The position numbers and the translations under genes are program-made. Below are positions 1 to 8,384 of a stretch of DNA of 64,000 nucleotides, in pieces; the first letter of the stretch is position 1, and every line of letters starts with the position of its first letter. The notes under the pieces are model-generated. The model ran no database searches and was not told where the DNA came from. It saw only the letters and a list, made by a program, of their open reading frames with translations. The DNA lies in assembly GCA_017519405.1 (NCBI GenBank), contig JAFWSH010000014.1:1-64000 (forward strand), given 5' to 3'. This stretch comes from Clostridia bacterium. Its GTDB lineage: Bacteria > Bacillota > Clostridia > Christensenellales > Aristaeellaceae.

Positions 1-1
1 C

Positions 2-1963
2 CAGACCTTCTACCAGTATGAGGAAGGCATCTACGTGGGCTACCGCTACTACGAGACCGCGGACGCCGTGGGCTACTTCGACTCCGACGCCTTCGCCGCC
101 ATCCCCTTCAAGAACGGCGCCGTGAAGGGCTACGACCAGGTGGTGCAGTTCCCCTTCGGCTACGGTCTCTCCTACACCACCTTCACCGAGGAGATCACCG
201 CCTCCGACATCACCCTTGCCCCCCACGGCACCAACAGCGTGACCGTGAAGGTCACCAACACCGGCAGCGTGGCCGGCAAGAACGTGGTGGAGCTCTACAT
301 GGACGCGCCATACCAGACCGACACCGACCGCTTCGGCATCAAAGGCGTGGGCCTGGAGAAGGCCAAGGTCGTGCTCATCGGCTTTGACAAGACCGGGGTG
401 CTCCAGCCCGGCGAGTCCCAGGAAGTGACCATCACCTTCGCCACCGACGACCTGGCCTCCTTCGACAACTTCGGCCAGGGCTGCTGGGTGCTGGAGAACG
501 GCACCTACACCTTCAACGTGCAGAAGGACGCCCACCAGTGGGGCGAGCGGGCATCTGCCTCGGTGACGGCGGAGCTCAGTGACGCCGTCATCTACAACGA
601 GAGCGGCGCGGGAGCGCGTTCCTCCGACAAGGCCGTGGCCGTGAACGCCATGGACGACGTGACGGCCGGCGACGGCTGCATGCTGGAGGGCTACCTGTCC
701 CGCTCTGACATCGCGGGCGGCATGGCGGCGATCATGCAGCACACCTCCAACGAGGCCCCCAATGAGAACGCCTCCGAGGGCGTGAAGGAGGTCCTGCTGG
801 CCAGCGACGACGAGACCGTGGAATACACTTTCACCACCTTCCGCAACGGCGAGAAAACCGAGATCACCGAGACCCTGTACGCCCACGGCAACAACGCCAT
901 GCCTTTCATGGAGGTCACCCCGGACGGCGTGGAGATCGCCGGCCTGGCCGAGCCGCTGTGGGAGCAGACCTGCTACGTGGTGGAAGGCAAAACCACCGAG
1001 GCCGGCAACCCCGTGGTGGTGGACGAGAAGCCCGCGGAGCCGAGCCATGTGCTGACTGTCGCCGACCTGGCGGGCGTGGACATCTATACCGGGGAGGGGG
1101 CCGCGCTCTTTGAGAAGCTGGCCAATATGACCACCATGGACGAGGCCATCGAGATCCAGGGCAACTCCGGCTGGAACGTCTCCGCCATCCCCTCCGTGGG
1201 CAAGCCGGCCCAGAAGGCCCAGGACGGCCCCGGCGAGCCCGCCAACGGCACCTTTGCCGGCGCGACCTGGTTCCCCTGCGCGGTAAGCATTGCCGCCACC
1301 TGGAACCGTGACCTGGCCTATGCGGAAGGTCTGGCATACGGCCATCAGGCGATCCTGGCGGGGGTGGGCTGCGCCTATGCCCCAGCCATGAACACCCACC
1401 GCAGCCCCTTCGGCGGCCGCAACTTCGAGTACTATTCCGAGGACGGCTTCATCGCCGGCCAGATCGGCGGCAATGCCGTCAAGGGCATCCAGGCCACCGG
1501 CACCAACGTCTTCATCAAGCATCTGGCCCTGAACGACGGCGACACCAACCGCGGCGGCAACACCACCTGGGCCAATGAGCAGGCCATCCGCGAGATCTAC
1601 ATGGTGCCCTATGAGATCAGCATTAAGCAGTACGGCGCCAACGGCGTCATGGGCTCCCTCAACCGCATCGGCATGAGCTGGTTCCACTACGGCATGTATC
1701 AGGTGATGATACGCAATGAGTGGGGCTGGAAGGGCTTGCTGATCACCGACGGCGACGGCGGTGCCGGCGACTGCTACAACACGCCCGTGGCCATGCTGTC
1801 CGTGGAGGGCTCCATGCTCTCCCGCAGCCTGTACGCCAACGCCCGCTCCACCGTGCAGGCCTACGGCGATCCCACCGAGACCCTCTGGGGCCGCATCTCC
1901 CTGCACAACATCATCCGCGACTGCCTGTATCAGTACGCCTCCACGCTGAACAACGCTGACTGA
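2..1963 (+). CDS. Permuted GH3 beta-glycosidase, 5'-truncated by window edge
   Basis: The frame is open from base 2, so the N-terminus lies outside the window; 653 residues are visible. It begins with the end of the GH3_C domain (EEGIYVGYRYYE, then QFPFGYGLSYTTF), followed by a Fn3-like domain (VKVTNTGSVAGKNVVELY) and then the TIM barrel with NTHRSPFGGRNFEYYSED, KHLALN and LLITDGD. The Asp of ITD (visible residue 583) is the expected nucleophile. This is the swapped C-to-N order known from Ruminococcus albus and Butyrivibrio beta-glucosidases. The usual substrate-loop Q-E-x-N/H-R is changed to NDGDTNR here, so specificity may differ from its paralogues. There is no C-terminal membrane segment, so it is probably secreted. 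It is followed 23 bases later by a secreted protein gene. Confidence 0.93.
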   Translation, partial: QTFYQYEEGIYVGYRYYETADAVGYFDSDAFAAIPFKNGAVKGYDQVVQFPFGYGLSYTTFTEEITASDITLAPHGTNSVTVKVTNTGSVAGKNVVELYMDAPYQTDTDRFGIKGVGLEKAKVVLIGFDKTGVLQPGESQEVTITFATDDLASFDNFGQGCWVLENGTYTFNVQKDAHQWGERASASVTAELSDAVIYNESGAGARSSDKAVAVNAMDDVTAGDGCMLEGYLSRSDIAGGMAAIMQHTSNEAPNENASEGVKEVLLASDDETVEYTFTTFRNGEKTEITETLYAHGNNAMPFMEVTPDGVEIAGLAEPLWEQTCYVVEGKTTEAGNPVVVDEKPAEPSHVLTVADLAGVDIYTGEGAALFEKLANMTTMDEAIEIQGNSGWNVSAIPSVGKPAQKAQDGPGEPANGTFAGATWFPCAVSIAATWNRDLAYAEGLAYGHQAILAGVGCAYAPAMNTHRSPFGGRNFEYYSEDGFIAGQIGGNAVKGIQATGTNVFIKHLALNDGDTNRGGNTTWANEQAIREIYMVPYEISIKQYGANGVMGSLNRIGMSWFHYGMYQVMIRNEWGWKGLLITDGDGGAGDCYNTPVAMLSVEGSMLSRSLYANARSTVQAYGDPTETLWGRISLHNIIRDCLYQYASTLNNAD

Positions 1964-1986
1964 CCCAGAGAGAGGAAAGAATCACG

Positions 1987-2961
1987 ATGAAGAAAGCGCT
2001 TGCGCTCCTGCTGACCATGCTGATGCTGCTGAGCTGCCTCTCCCTTGCCTCCGGCGAGGCGGAGACGCTGAGCGCGCCCGAGAACTTTGTCTTCAACACC
2101 GAGACCGGTGAATTCACCTTCACCTCCACCGATCCCAACGCGGGCTACTACTTCGTCCGGATCTACGGCGTGGCGGGCGGTCAGGAAGCCGTTGCCTACA
2201 CCGCCTCCTCCAAGCGGATCAACGCCGGCAAGGGCGGCGAGAAGTCCGGCAAGGTGGACGTGTCCGGCCTGGGCTGGGGACAGTACAACATCAAGCTGAT
2301 CACCTTCGCGGCCAGCGGCACCGGCTACCAGACGCCGGCTCCCGTGGTGCTCAGCGCCTTCTACGGGGTAGGCGGCAGGCTCACCCGGCCCGAGCTGCTG
2401 GTGGTGGCGGACAACAACACGGTGGAGGTCACCATCGACCGCTTCAACCTCTCCGATTACAAGGGCCTGCAGTATCTGCCCATCGTGCGCGTGACCCTCT
2501 GGGCGGACGAGGCCCTGACACAGGAGGCTGCCCACACGGACGTTGTGACCGGCGCCATCGTCTCTGATACCCATCCCACCGGCGCCTACATCTGGCCCTA
2601 CAGCCTGACTTCCGGCCACATGAATTACGCCGCCCAGGCCGGCATGCCCGGGCAGGAGCCCACGACCCAGTGGTACTGCCTTGTCCCCGAGGCCAGCTTC
2701 ACCGTGGAGGAGGCCGGCACCTACTACGTGACCGCCCAGGCCCTGACGGACTATGAGGGTATCATCGAGTCCTCCCAGGTCAGCGAGGCCGTCGCCGTGG
2801 AGCTGAACACCGAGGCGCCCGATTTCGAGGACTTCTCCATCCAGACGACTTCCCTGTGGAAGGATCAGCCCGTGATGGGCATGCCCACCGCGCCCGTCGG
2901 TGCCGCCGAAGGCCGGGTCGACGCGGCCCAGGGCCAGACCACTTCCTCCATGATCAAGTGA
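1987..2961 (+). CDS. Secreted protein of unknown function, probably beta-sandwich
   Basis: 324 residues beginning MKKALALLLTMLMLLSCLSLASG, a clear signal peptide; an LLSC stretch could be a lipobox, but Leu at -2 is atypical. The mature part looks like two or three fibronectin/Ig-type beta domains (alternating hydrophobic strands, TSTDPNAGYYFVRIYG, then VEEAGTYYVTAQAL). A Pro/Gly/Gln-rich low-complexity tail ends the protein. RBS GAGAGGAAAG sits before the ATG. It follows the truncated GH3 by 23 bases and is almost certainly in the same operon, in the position occupied by the binding proteins of cassettes 1 and 2, but it lacks their InlB repeats and galactose-binding-like domain. A glycan-binding or surface-assembly role is inferred from position only. 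Confidence 0.75.
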   Translation: MKKALALLLTMLMLLSCLSLASGEAETLSAPENFVFNTETGEFTFTSTDPNAGYYFVRIYGVAGGQEAVAYTASSKRINAGKGGEKSGKVDVSGLGWGQYNIKLITFAASGTGYQTPAPVVLSAFYGVGGRLTRPELLVVADNNTVEVTIDRFNLSDYKGLQYLPIVRVTLWADEALTQEAAHTDVVTGAIVSDTHPTGAYIWPYSLTSGHMNYAAQAGMPGQEPTTQWYCLVPEASFTVEEAGTYYVTAQALTDYEGIIESSQVSEAVAVELNTEAPDFEDFSIQTTSLWKDQPVMGMPTAPVGAAEGRVDAAQGQTTSSMIK

Positions 2962-2983
2962 TCATCCATTGACTGACTCCGGT

Positions 2984-3013
2984 GCAGCCGCGGCCTGACA
3001 CGGCGGCGGCTGC
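2984..3013 (+). promoter_or_regulatory. Strong intergenic hairpin
   Basis: A 12-base arm GCAGCCGCGGCC pairs with GGCGGCGGCTGC (one mismatch) around a 6-base loop, between the secreted protein and the permease. No T-run follows, so it is more likely an RNA-stabilising or partial-termination structure than a classical terminator. Confidence 0.5.
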
Positions 3014-3085
3014 CCTCCGCGGGTCCCATGGCCGCAGGAGGCCAAAGGACTCAGCCAACCATCAGACGAAGAGGAGGCTATCCCC

Positions 3086-4828
3086 ATGTCAGAAACAGTC
3101 CGCACCATTGATCTGCAGGGCGAACCTGCGAAAAAGCGCAGGCATATCCGTCAGCCGAAGGAGCACAAGCCCACCGCCATCGGCCGGGGCCTGAACAAAT
3201 TCTTCCACCACATCGACCGCGGCAGCACCACAGGCCGGGAGATCGCCGCCGGCATCCTGCTCTGCTTCCTGGGCGTGTGCGGCATGTTCATGAACATGCA
3301 GGCCCTGGCCCGGTTCTTCATGACGGAGGGCCTCGGCACCGCGGAGATGGGCGAGGCCTATGCGTCCTTCTACTTCCTCTCCATGATCGCAGCCTTTGCC
3401 GGCAGCATGCTGATGGGGCTTGCCGCCCGCCTCCCGCTGATCCAGATCGGCAGCCTGGGGCTGTCCACCGTGCTGATCTCGTCCCTGGGGATCGGCAGTG
3501 GCCTGAGCTATGCCAACCTGCTGGCCGTCTGCTTCGTCTCCTCCCTGGTCTTCACCCTCATCTCTGCCGTTCCGCCGGTGCGCCGGGCGGTGCTGAACGC
3601 GATTCCCCGGAGCGTCCGCCGTGCGATGCCCGTGGCCATCGGTCTGCTGATCGCCTTCATCGCGCTGCAGCTGACCGGCCTTGTGCAGATCGGTTCCTCC
3701 AATCTCCGGGTCTACGGCGCCGGCACGGTGCTCAACACCGCGAAGATCCAGAAGGCCGTGCCCACCGCCAGCTTCCAGAGCGCGGCGCAGACCGGCAGCC
3801 TCTTCAACTTCCGGGCCTACAACGCCGTGGGCTACAAGGGCGACAGCTACTTCCCGCTGCTGCAGGTCTGCCTGATCGCCGCCGTGGCCGTCTTCGCGGC
3901 CTATGCGCTCCTGCACAAAAAAAAGCACGCGATGGGCTGGTCCTTCCTCATCGGCACCCTGGTGTACTTCGGCGGCTACCTGGGCTCGGTGGTGTTCTAC
4001 TTCACCAAGAACGGCGCGCTCCAGTTCGAGCTGGATTCCCTCTGGGCCCGCCTGTGGATGGTGGGCAGCGAGGACGCCATGCACCTCCATCTCCCGGCCG
4101 TGCTGAGCAATCTCAACATCGGCGGCCTGCTGAAGGAAGGCTTTGACTTCACCGCCTACACCGAGGCCGGCGGCAGCGTGGCCTTGCTGATGGCCACCGG
4201 TATCCTGACCAATCTGGGCCTGATGCTGGCCAGCGCCGACGCGGCCATCACCGCAGCGGCCGACACGGAGGAAGCGCAGAAGGGCGCCGGCCTCGCGATG
4301 ATCTGCAGCGGTGCCGTCAACGTCCTCGCGCCCCTCTTCGGGATGCCCGCGCAGTCGGTCTCCCCGCTCTCCGTTGCCGGCAAGAAGGACGGCGCGCGCT
4401 CCGGCCTGGCCAGCGCGGTGGCTGCCCTGGGCTTCCTGGTGTCCGCCTTTGTCTGGCTGGTTCCCTTCTTCTGCGCCACCACCACCAGCTATGACGTACA
4501 GTTCAACCTGTACGGCCACTATGGCGTCGTCCTGACCATGCTGACGGACAACAGCTTCATCGTGGCCGACGCCGTGATGATCCTCGCGGGGCTGTACATG
4601 GCTGTCACCGCGGAGAAGCCGGACTTCAGCCTCGGCCGGGAAGTCATCCCCTATGCCGCCGCGGTCATCGTCAGCCTTGCGCTGACCAATCCCGCCATGG
4701 GCCTGGCCGCTGGCATCGCGGCGCACCTGCTGGCAAACCTCTTCGACCGCGATCGGGAACTCAGCCTGGGCAATATCCTGGCTGCTGTTCCTGCGGTGGC
4801 GCTCATTGTGCTGTACGTCATGAAGTAA
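3086..4828 (+). CDS. NCS2-type (AzgA-like) nucleobase permease
   Basis: 580 residues with about 12-14 membrane segments after a ~50-residue basic cytoplasmic N-terminus. The segment IPRSVRRAMPVAIGLLIAFI corresponds to the IPxSxRxGxxAGIGLFIAFIGL region of AzgA-type NCS2 permeases, and DAAITAAADTEEAQKGAG and MPAQSVSPLSVAG match the later substrate-site helices. Family knowledge: proton-coupled uptake of purines or pyrimidines. Divergence is substantial, so the substrate is uncertain. RBS GAGGAGG lies 9 bases upstream. It lies 125 bases after the secreted protein, with a strong hairpin between, and a good terminator follows. A nucleobase carrier beside a glycosidase could take up an aglycone, but this is speculative. 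Confidence 0.82.
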   Translation: MSETVRTIDLQGEPAKKRRHIRQPKEHKPTAIGRGLNKFFHHIDRGSTTGREIAAGILLCFLGVCGMFMNMQALARFFMTEGLGTAEMGEAYASFYFLSMIAAFAGSMLMGLAARLPLIQIGSLGLSTVLISSLGIGSGLSYANLLAVCFVSSLVFTLISAVPPVRRAVLNAIPRSVRRAMPVAIGLLIAFIALQLTGLVQIGSSNLRVYGAGTVLNTAKIQKAVPTASFQSAAQTGSLFNFRAYNAVGYKGDSYFPLLQVCLIAAVAVFAAYALLHKKKHAMGWSFLIGTLVYFGGYLGSVVFYFTKNGALQFELDSLWARLWMVGSEDAMHLHLPAVLSNLNIGGLLKEGFDFTAYTEAGGSVALLMATGILTNLGLMLASADAAITAAADTEEAQKGAGLAMICSGAVNVLAPLFGMPAQSVSPLSVAGKKDGARSGLASAVAALGFLVSAFVWLVPFFCATTTSYDVQFNLYGHYGVVLTMLTDNSFIVADAVMILAGLYMAVTAEKPDFSLGREVIPYAAAVIVSLALTNPAMGLAAGIAAHLLANLFDRDRELSLGNILAAVPAVALIVLYVMK

Positions 4829-4918
4829 AACGATTCCGCCACAGATATCCTGCGTGATTCCTTCGGGGTGGATACAGAGGTTTATCCGGTAAACGCACAG
4901 AACAGCTGAACAGGATCT

Positions 4919-4949
4919 GCCGGAGCGCTCACAAGGCCTCCGGCTTTTT
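4919..4949 (+). terminator. Rho-independent terminator after the permease
   Basis: GCCGGAG pairs with CTCCGGC, followed by TTTTT. It closes the first cassette. Confidence 0.85.
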
Positions 4950-5295
4950 CATTTCAATGGTCAACCGCCATCGCAAGCCTTTCTGCGAAAACCGTTGCAG
5001 TGCACAACAAACAGTCATACACAAAACATTGCAAGCAGGGTCAACCGATATCAAATTCATGTTGCGGCCTGCCGAGGCAGCCTCTCCCCAATCCCCTCCG
5101 AACGCAAGATCCCCTGCGAGCCATCTTTTAGTTCCCGACGATGAAAGGACAGCTGCAACGCATCTCAGATCATATCTGTTCCTGTTCAGTGCGTATTCAG
5201 ATCATAAAGAAAGCATATCTTTGCGCAAAAGAAGTGGTTCTTTTCACGTTGACAGGTACTATTTTTCGCTTGTTATCTGTGATATAGTGTATGCG

Positions 5296-5331
5296 GTGAG
5301 ACTGGGTCATGACCCGGCTCACTTATTCTTT
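5296..5331 (+). terminator. Near-palindromic hairpin with T-rich tail
   Basis: GTGAGACTGGGTCA pairs imperfectly with TGACCCGGCTCAC, followed by TTATTCTTTTT. It may be a terminator or an operator. A possible but weak promoter (TTGACA at 5249, 18-base spacer, TTATCT) lies just upstream, so a very short transcript is conceivable. Confidence 0.4.
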
Positions 5332-5658
5332 TTCCGGCATTGTGGAGTGCCGACCTGGCCATTTCCAGACTGTTCCCGGACGAATGGAGGGAGAGAAACG
5401 AAAGATTCCGCTGATCAGCTCGCATGGCTTGCCATGCGTTCGAAGGGGCTTGGGGACGTTTCCCCAACAAGCGCATCCGGACTTTGGGCCCAGGATGCAT
5501 TGCTTGCGAAGTTGCAATCTGCCCTAATGGGCCCAGATTGCCCTGCTTGCGAAAGAATGATTCCACCCGAATGATGCGTGGACGGTCTGTCGGTTCCGTA
5601 GCTTGCCATTCCTGCTTCATGAATCGGCGCAGATGATCCGGGATCATTTTGCGCCGAC

Positions 5659-5713
5659 ATGACACCGGTATGACATCGGTATGACACCGCTGTGACACCG
5701 GTATGACACCTTG
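5659..5713 (+). repeat. Five tandem 11-base iteron-like repeats
   Basis: Units ATGACACCGGT, ATGACATCGGT, ATGACACCGCT, GTGACACCGGT and ATGACACCTTG follow each other without gaps; a degenerate sixth (TTGACATCAGG) follows and creates a TTGACA box. A period of 11 places every unit on about the same helix face, as expected for cooperative binding of a replication initiator or repressor. Confidence 0.8.
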
Positions 5714-5860
5714 TTGACATCAGGGATCGGTGATATGATGTATCATGCAGCGGATGGACGGGAAGCCTGCTGCTTTGTGGCTTGTCGCATCTTCGCCTGT
5801 CTCCAAAGCGGGATTGTCACAATCTCGCCTGCCCACTTTCCGGGGAGCAGTTCCAAAAAA

Positions 5861-5890
5861 GATGTCGCCGGATGTCGCCAAATGTCGCGA
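5861..5890 (+). repeat. Three tandem 10-base repeats
   Basis: GATGTCGCCG, GATGTCGCCA and AATGTCGCGA are contiguous. They sit about 22 bases upstream of a TATCAT (5912-5917) that could be a -10 box, which suggests an activator or repressor site. Confidence 0.6.
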
Positions 5891-5948
5891 GACGCCCACG
5901 CATTTATGTGCTATCATGTAAGCTGTCAAAGAAGGTTGAGGACGCATC

Positions 5949-5974
5949 AGCACGCTGCTGGTGCTTTTCTTTTG
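5949..5974 (+). terminator. Short terminator-like hairpin
   Basis: AGCAC pairs with GTGCT around GCTGCTG, followed by TTTTCTTTT. An overlapping CAGCA/TGCTG pairing is also possible. It could end a very short transcript started near 5925. Confidence 0.45.
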
Positions 5975-6038
5975 CCTTCCAAACATCCCATTTCCCTGGT
6001 TCACCCGCACAGGCCGATCCCCTGCGCGTTCATATACA

Positions 6039-6096
6039 GCCGCCCTGCGTCATGCTCTCATGAAGCATGATCCGAACGCAGGGCGGCATTCTTTTT
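6039..6096 (+). terminator. Strong long-stem terminator upstream of the element genes
   Basis: GCCGCCCTGCGT pairs perfectly with ACGCAGGGCGGC; inside it CATGCT pairs with AGCATG; ATTCTTTTT follows. It insulates the primase-like gene from upstream transcription. Confidence 0.8.
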
Positions 6097-6173
6097 CCCG
6101 GCCTGTGTGATCGGACACGCAGCGGGTTTTCTCTTTCTCACACCACGACCGCACACGAACAGGAGGGATCCGC

Positions 6174-6794
6174 ATGAGCCTTTTCACTCAGGTCAAGTCC
6201 CAGATTACGACCCGGCAGGCCGCCGAGGCCTACGGGCTGATGGTCAGCCGCAGCGGTATGGCCTGCTGCATTTTCCACGACGACCGGCACCCGTCCATGA
6301 AAATCGACGAGCGCTATTACTGCTTCTCCTGCCACGCCACTGGCGATGTGATCGATTTCACTGCGAAGCTGTTCGGCCTCTCGCCCCTGGATGCGGCAAA
6401 AAAGTTGGCGGCTGACTTCGGCATCTGTCCCCTGCCGCCGACACAGAGCGCTCCGATTCCGAAGGTTTCCCCGGCACTTTCTGACCGGAAGGAGACGCTG
6501 GCGGCGCTGCGCCTGCTGACAGATTATGAGCAGCTGCTGAAGCGGTGGAAGGAAGAATTCGCCCCGGCCACGCCGGATGTCGAGGTGTGGGATGAGCGAT
6601 TCTGTCAGGCGCTCCGCCACCTGATGCCGGTCAGCCATGCCATCGATTGCCTGCTTTCCTCTGATCCAGAGGAGCGGAAGGAGATGCTGGCGTACATCAA
6701 ACGTACCGACACCCTTTCGAAAATCGAAGCAATCCTGAATGAAAACCGCACGGAGGTGAACTGCGATGCCGAAGAAAATGATCGTGCGGCCTGA
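6174..6794 (+). CDS. CHC2 zinc-finger primase-like protein
   Basis: 206 residues. The N-terminus carries a CHC2-type zinc finger as in the first domain of DNA primases: Cys32, His35, Cys50 and Cys53 in CIFHDDRHPS...YYCFSCHATGDVIDF. The TOPRIM catalytic domain is absent, so it is a DNA-binding primase fragment of the kind seen in phage- and IME-encoded replication modules rather than a complete primase. Its second half is helical with no recognised domain. RBS AGGAGGG precedes the ATG. Its end overlaps the start of the helicase gene by 29 bases, so the two are translationally coupled and probably act together in replicating the excised element. Confidence 0.85.
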   Translation: MSLFTQVKSQITTRQAAEAYGLMVSRSGMACCIFHDDRHPSMKIDERYYCFSCHATGDVIDFTAKLFGLSPLDAAKKLAADFGICPLPPTQSAPIPKVSPALSDRKETLAALRLLTDYEQLLKRWKEEFAPATPDVEVWDERFCQALRHLMPVSHAIDCLLSSDPEERKEMLAYIKRTDTLSKIEAILNENRTEVNCDAEENDRAA

Positions 6795-8118
6795 GAGCTG
6801 GCCGGACTGGTTCGATGGCAAGACCATCAACGAGGCACTCTTCTGCCGCCTGTTTCTTCTGGGAAACCGGATCGCCCACACGGAGCATTCCTTCTTCACG
6901 CCGGAGGGGAAGCTGACGGATGAGAATGACCTGCGCACGCAGATCCTCACGCTGCTGGAGCCCTTCGTCCGCGCCGGCGTCACCAAAAAGATCGACAACA
7001 TCGTCAGCCTGCTGCGGATCAAGGCACATGTGGATGACCTTCTCCCGAAGGCAGACCGGATCCATCTGGCCAACGGCACGCTGTTTCCGGACGGGCGATT
7101 CACCGAAACGAAGGAGGAGATTGTCCGGTGCCGGCTGCCGGTCCGGTACAATCCGCAGGCAGAGAAGCCGACGCTGTGGCTGAGGTTTCTGGACGATCTG
7201 CTGTACCCGGAGGACATCCCGACCCTGCAGGAGTTCATCGGCTACTGCCTGATCCCCACCAACGCCGGACAGCGGATGATGGTCATCAAGGGAAACGGCG
7301 GCGAGGGCAAGAGCCAGATCGGCGCGGTGCTCTCGCGAATGTTCGGGGCGTACGCCAAGGACGGCAGCGTGGGAAAGATTTCCGAGAACCAGTTCGCCCG
7401 GGCGGACCTGGAGCACTGCCTGCTGATGATCGACGATGACATGCGGCTGGAGGCCCTGCGGCAGACCAACTACGTGAAATCCATCGTCACGGCAAAAGGC
7501 AAAATGGACTTAGAACGGAAGGGCAAGCAGAGCTACCAGGGCTGGATGTACGCCCGGATCCTGGCCTTCTCCAACGGCGACCTGGTCTCCCTGTTCGACC
7601 GGAGCGAGGGCTTCTTCCGCCGGCAGCTGATTCTGACCACGAAGGGCAAGCCGCCGGAGCGCAGGGAGGATCCGGACATCGCGGAGAAAATGTGCGGCGA
7701 GATGGAGGGTATCCTGCTCTGGGCCTTCGAGGGACTGCAGCGGCTGATCCGTAATCAGTTCCGATTCACGGAGAGCGAACGGGTGCTCCACAACCGCGAG
7801 CTGGTCCGCCGGGACACCAACAACATCCTGCTGTTCATGGATTCGGAGGGGTACATCTGCCGGGGCGAAGACCTCTGCATCAGCTCGGAGGAGCTGCGGC
7901 TCATCTACAGGACCTGGTGCGAGGAGAACGCCTATGTCCCGGTCAAGAGCAAGATCATAATCGAATATCTGGTGGCGAATCAGGAGAAATTCGGAGTGAT
8001 CTACACCCATCATCTGAGGAACGCCGCCGGCCGACAGGTGCGGGGCTTCCGGGGGATCGGCGCGATGTTCCATCCGTCCCCCGGCTGGTCACGCACGGAC
8101 TTCAGCGGCGAACGATAA
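6766..8118 (+). CDS. Phage/plasmid-type SF3 helicase (P4/D5-like)
   Basis: 450 residues. Walker A is GNGGEGKS (176-183) and Walker B is CLLMIDDDM, with the following sensor stretch ARILAFSNGD, the layout of superfamily-3 helicases in D5/P4 alpha-like replication proteins. The C-terminal ~100 residues resemble the winged-helix tail of that family (ELRLIYRTWCEENAYVPVKS). It lacks an N-terminal primase domain, and the overlapping upstream CHC2 gene may supply the DNA-binding part. RBS GGAGGTG. Function: unwinding of an excised circular element at its origin. The hairpin repeats just downstream are candidate origin sites. Confidence 0.88.
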   Translation: MPKKMIVRPESWPDWFDGKTINEALFCRLFLLGNRIAHTEHSFFTPEGKLTDENDLRTQILTLLEPFVRAGVTKKIDNIVSLLRIKAHVDDLLPKADRIHLANGTLFPDGRFTETKEEIVRCRLPVRYNPQAEKPTLWLRFLDDLLYPEDIPTLQEFIGYCLIPTNAGQRMMVIKGNGGEGKSQIGAVLSRMFGAYAKDGSVGKISENQFARADLEHCLLMIDDDMRLEALRQTNYVKSIVTAKGKMDLERKGKQSYQGWMYARILAFSNGDLVSLFDRSEGFFRRQLILTTKGKPPERREDPDIAEKMCGEMEGILLWAFEGLQRLIRNQFRFTESERVLHNRELVRRDTNNILLFMDSEGYICRGEDLCISSEELRLIYRTWCEENAYVPVKSKIIIEYLVANQEKFGVIYTHHLRNAAGRQVRGFRGIGAMFHPSPGWSRTDFSGER

Positions 8119-8233
8119 AAAACGTGTGTGTGCGTTTTCGGACAAAATAATGCGTCCATGCGTCCCGCCGGCACGAGACCATGGGGACGCATGGACGCAT
8201 CAAAACGATGAAAATCTCTATACGCATAACATG
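8098..8233 (+). repeat. Hairpin direct repeat, copy A
   Basis: About 135 bases, closely similar to 8250-8384. Its core is a perfect 17-base inverted repeat, ATGCGTCCATGCGTCCC (8150-8166) and GGGACGCATGGACGCAT (8184-8200); each arm itself contains ATGCGTCC twice. The flanks ACGATAAAA...GCGTTTTCGGACAAAA and ATCAAAACGATGAAAA are shared with copy B. It overlaps the 3' end of the helicase gene. Confidence 0.9.
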
Positions 8234-8249
8234 CCCATAGCTGCGTGCA

Positions 8250-8384
8250 GACTTCGTCGGTGAACGATAAAAACGTGTGTATGCGTTTTCGGACAAAACA
8301 ATGCGTCCATGCGTCCCCGCAGCGTGAGACCAGGGGACGCATGGACGCATCAAAACGATGAAAAATCGCTATACGCAAAAAATG
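8250..8384 (+). repeat. Hairpin direct repeat, copy B
   Basis: Second copy with the same 17-base arms (8301-8317 and 8334-8350) and the same flanks, differing mainly in the hairpin loop (CGCAGCGTGAGACCA against CGCCGGCACGAGACCAT). The conserved stem and changed loop argue that pairing is under selection. Confidence 0.9.

Larger units (their letters stand above)
4950..6173 (+). other. 1.2-kb non-coding region: presumed left part of the integrative element
   Basis: No convincing gene is seen; open frames here lack ribosome sites, codon bias and recognisable protein. Composition is visibly more AT-rich than the GH3 region. It holds a near-palindrome with T-rich tail (5296-5331), five 11-base iteron-like repeats (5659-5713), a TGATA/TATCA dyad (5731-5745), three 10-base repeats (5861-5890), and two terminator-like hairpins (5949-5974 and 6039-6096). 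Such a density of repeats suggests replication or regulatory control of the element whose genes follow. Confidence 0.6.

Noticed and set aside
2962..3085. Purine riboswitch before the NCS2 permease
   Set aside because: The conserved loop and junction bases of the purine aptamer are not seen; only a GC-rich hairpin is present.
3089..4726. Long minus-strand open frame opposite the permease
   Set aside because: Gly/Glu/His/Asp-rich translation without domains; shadow of the permease gene.
4957..5574. Possible 205-residue gene in the element's left part
   Set aside because: No ribosome site, no domain, and the frame crosses a promoter-like box and a hairpin.
8098..8384. CRISPR array
   Set aside because: Only two repeats, too long, with internal hairpins and no spacer pattern or cas genes.
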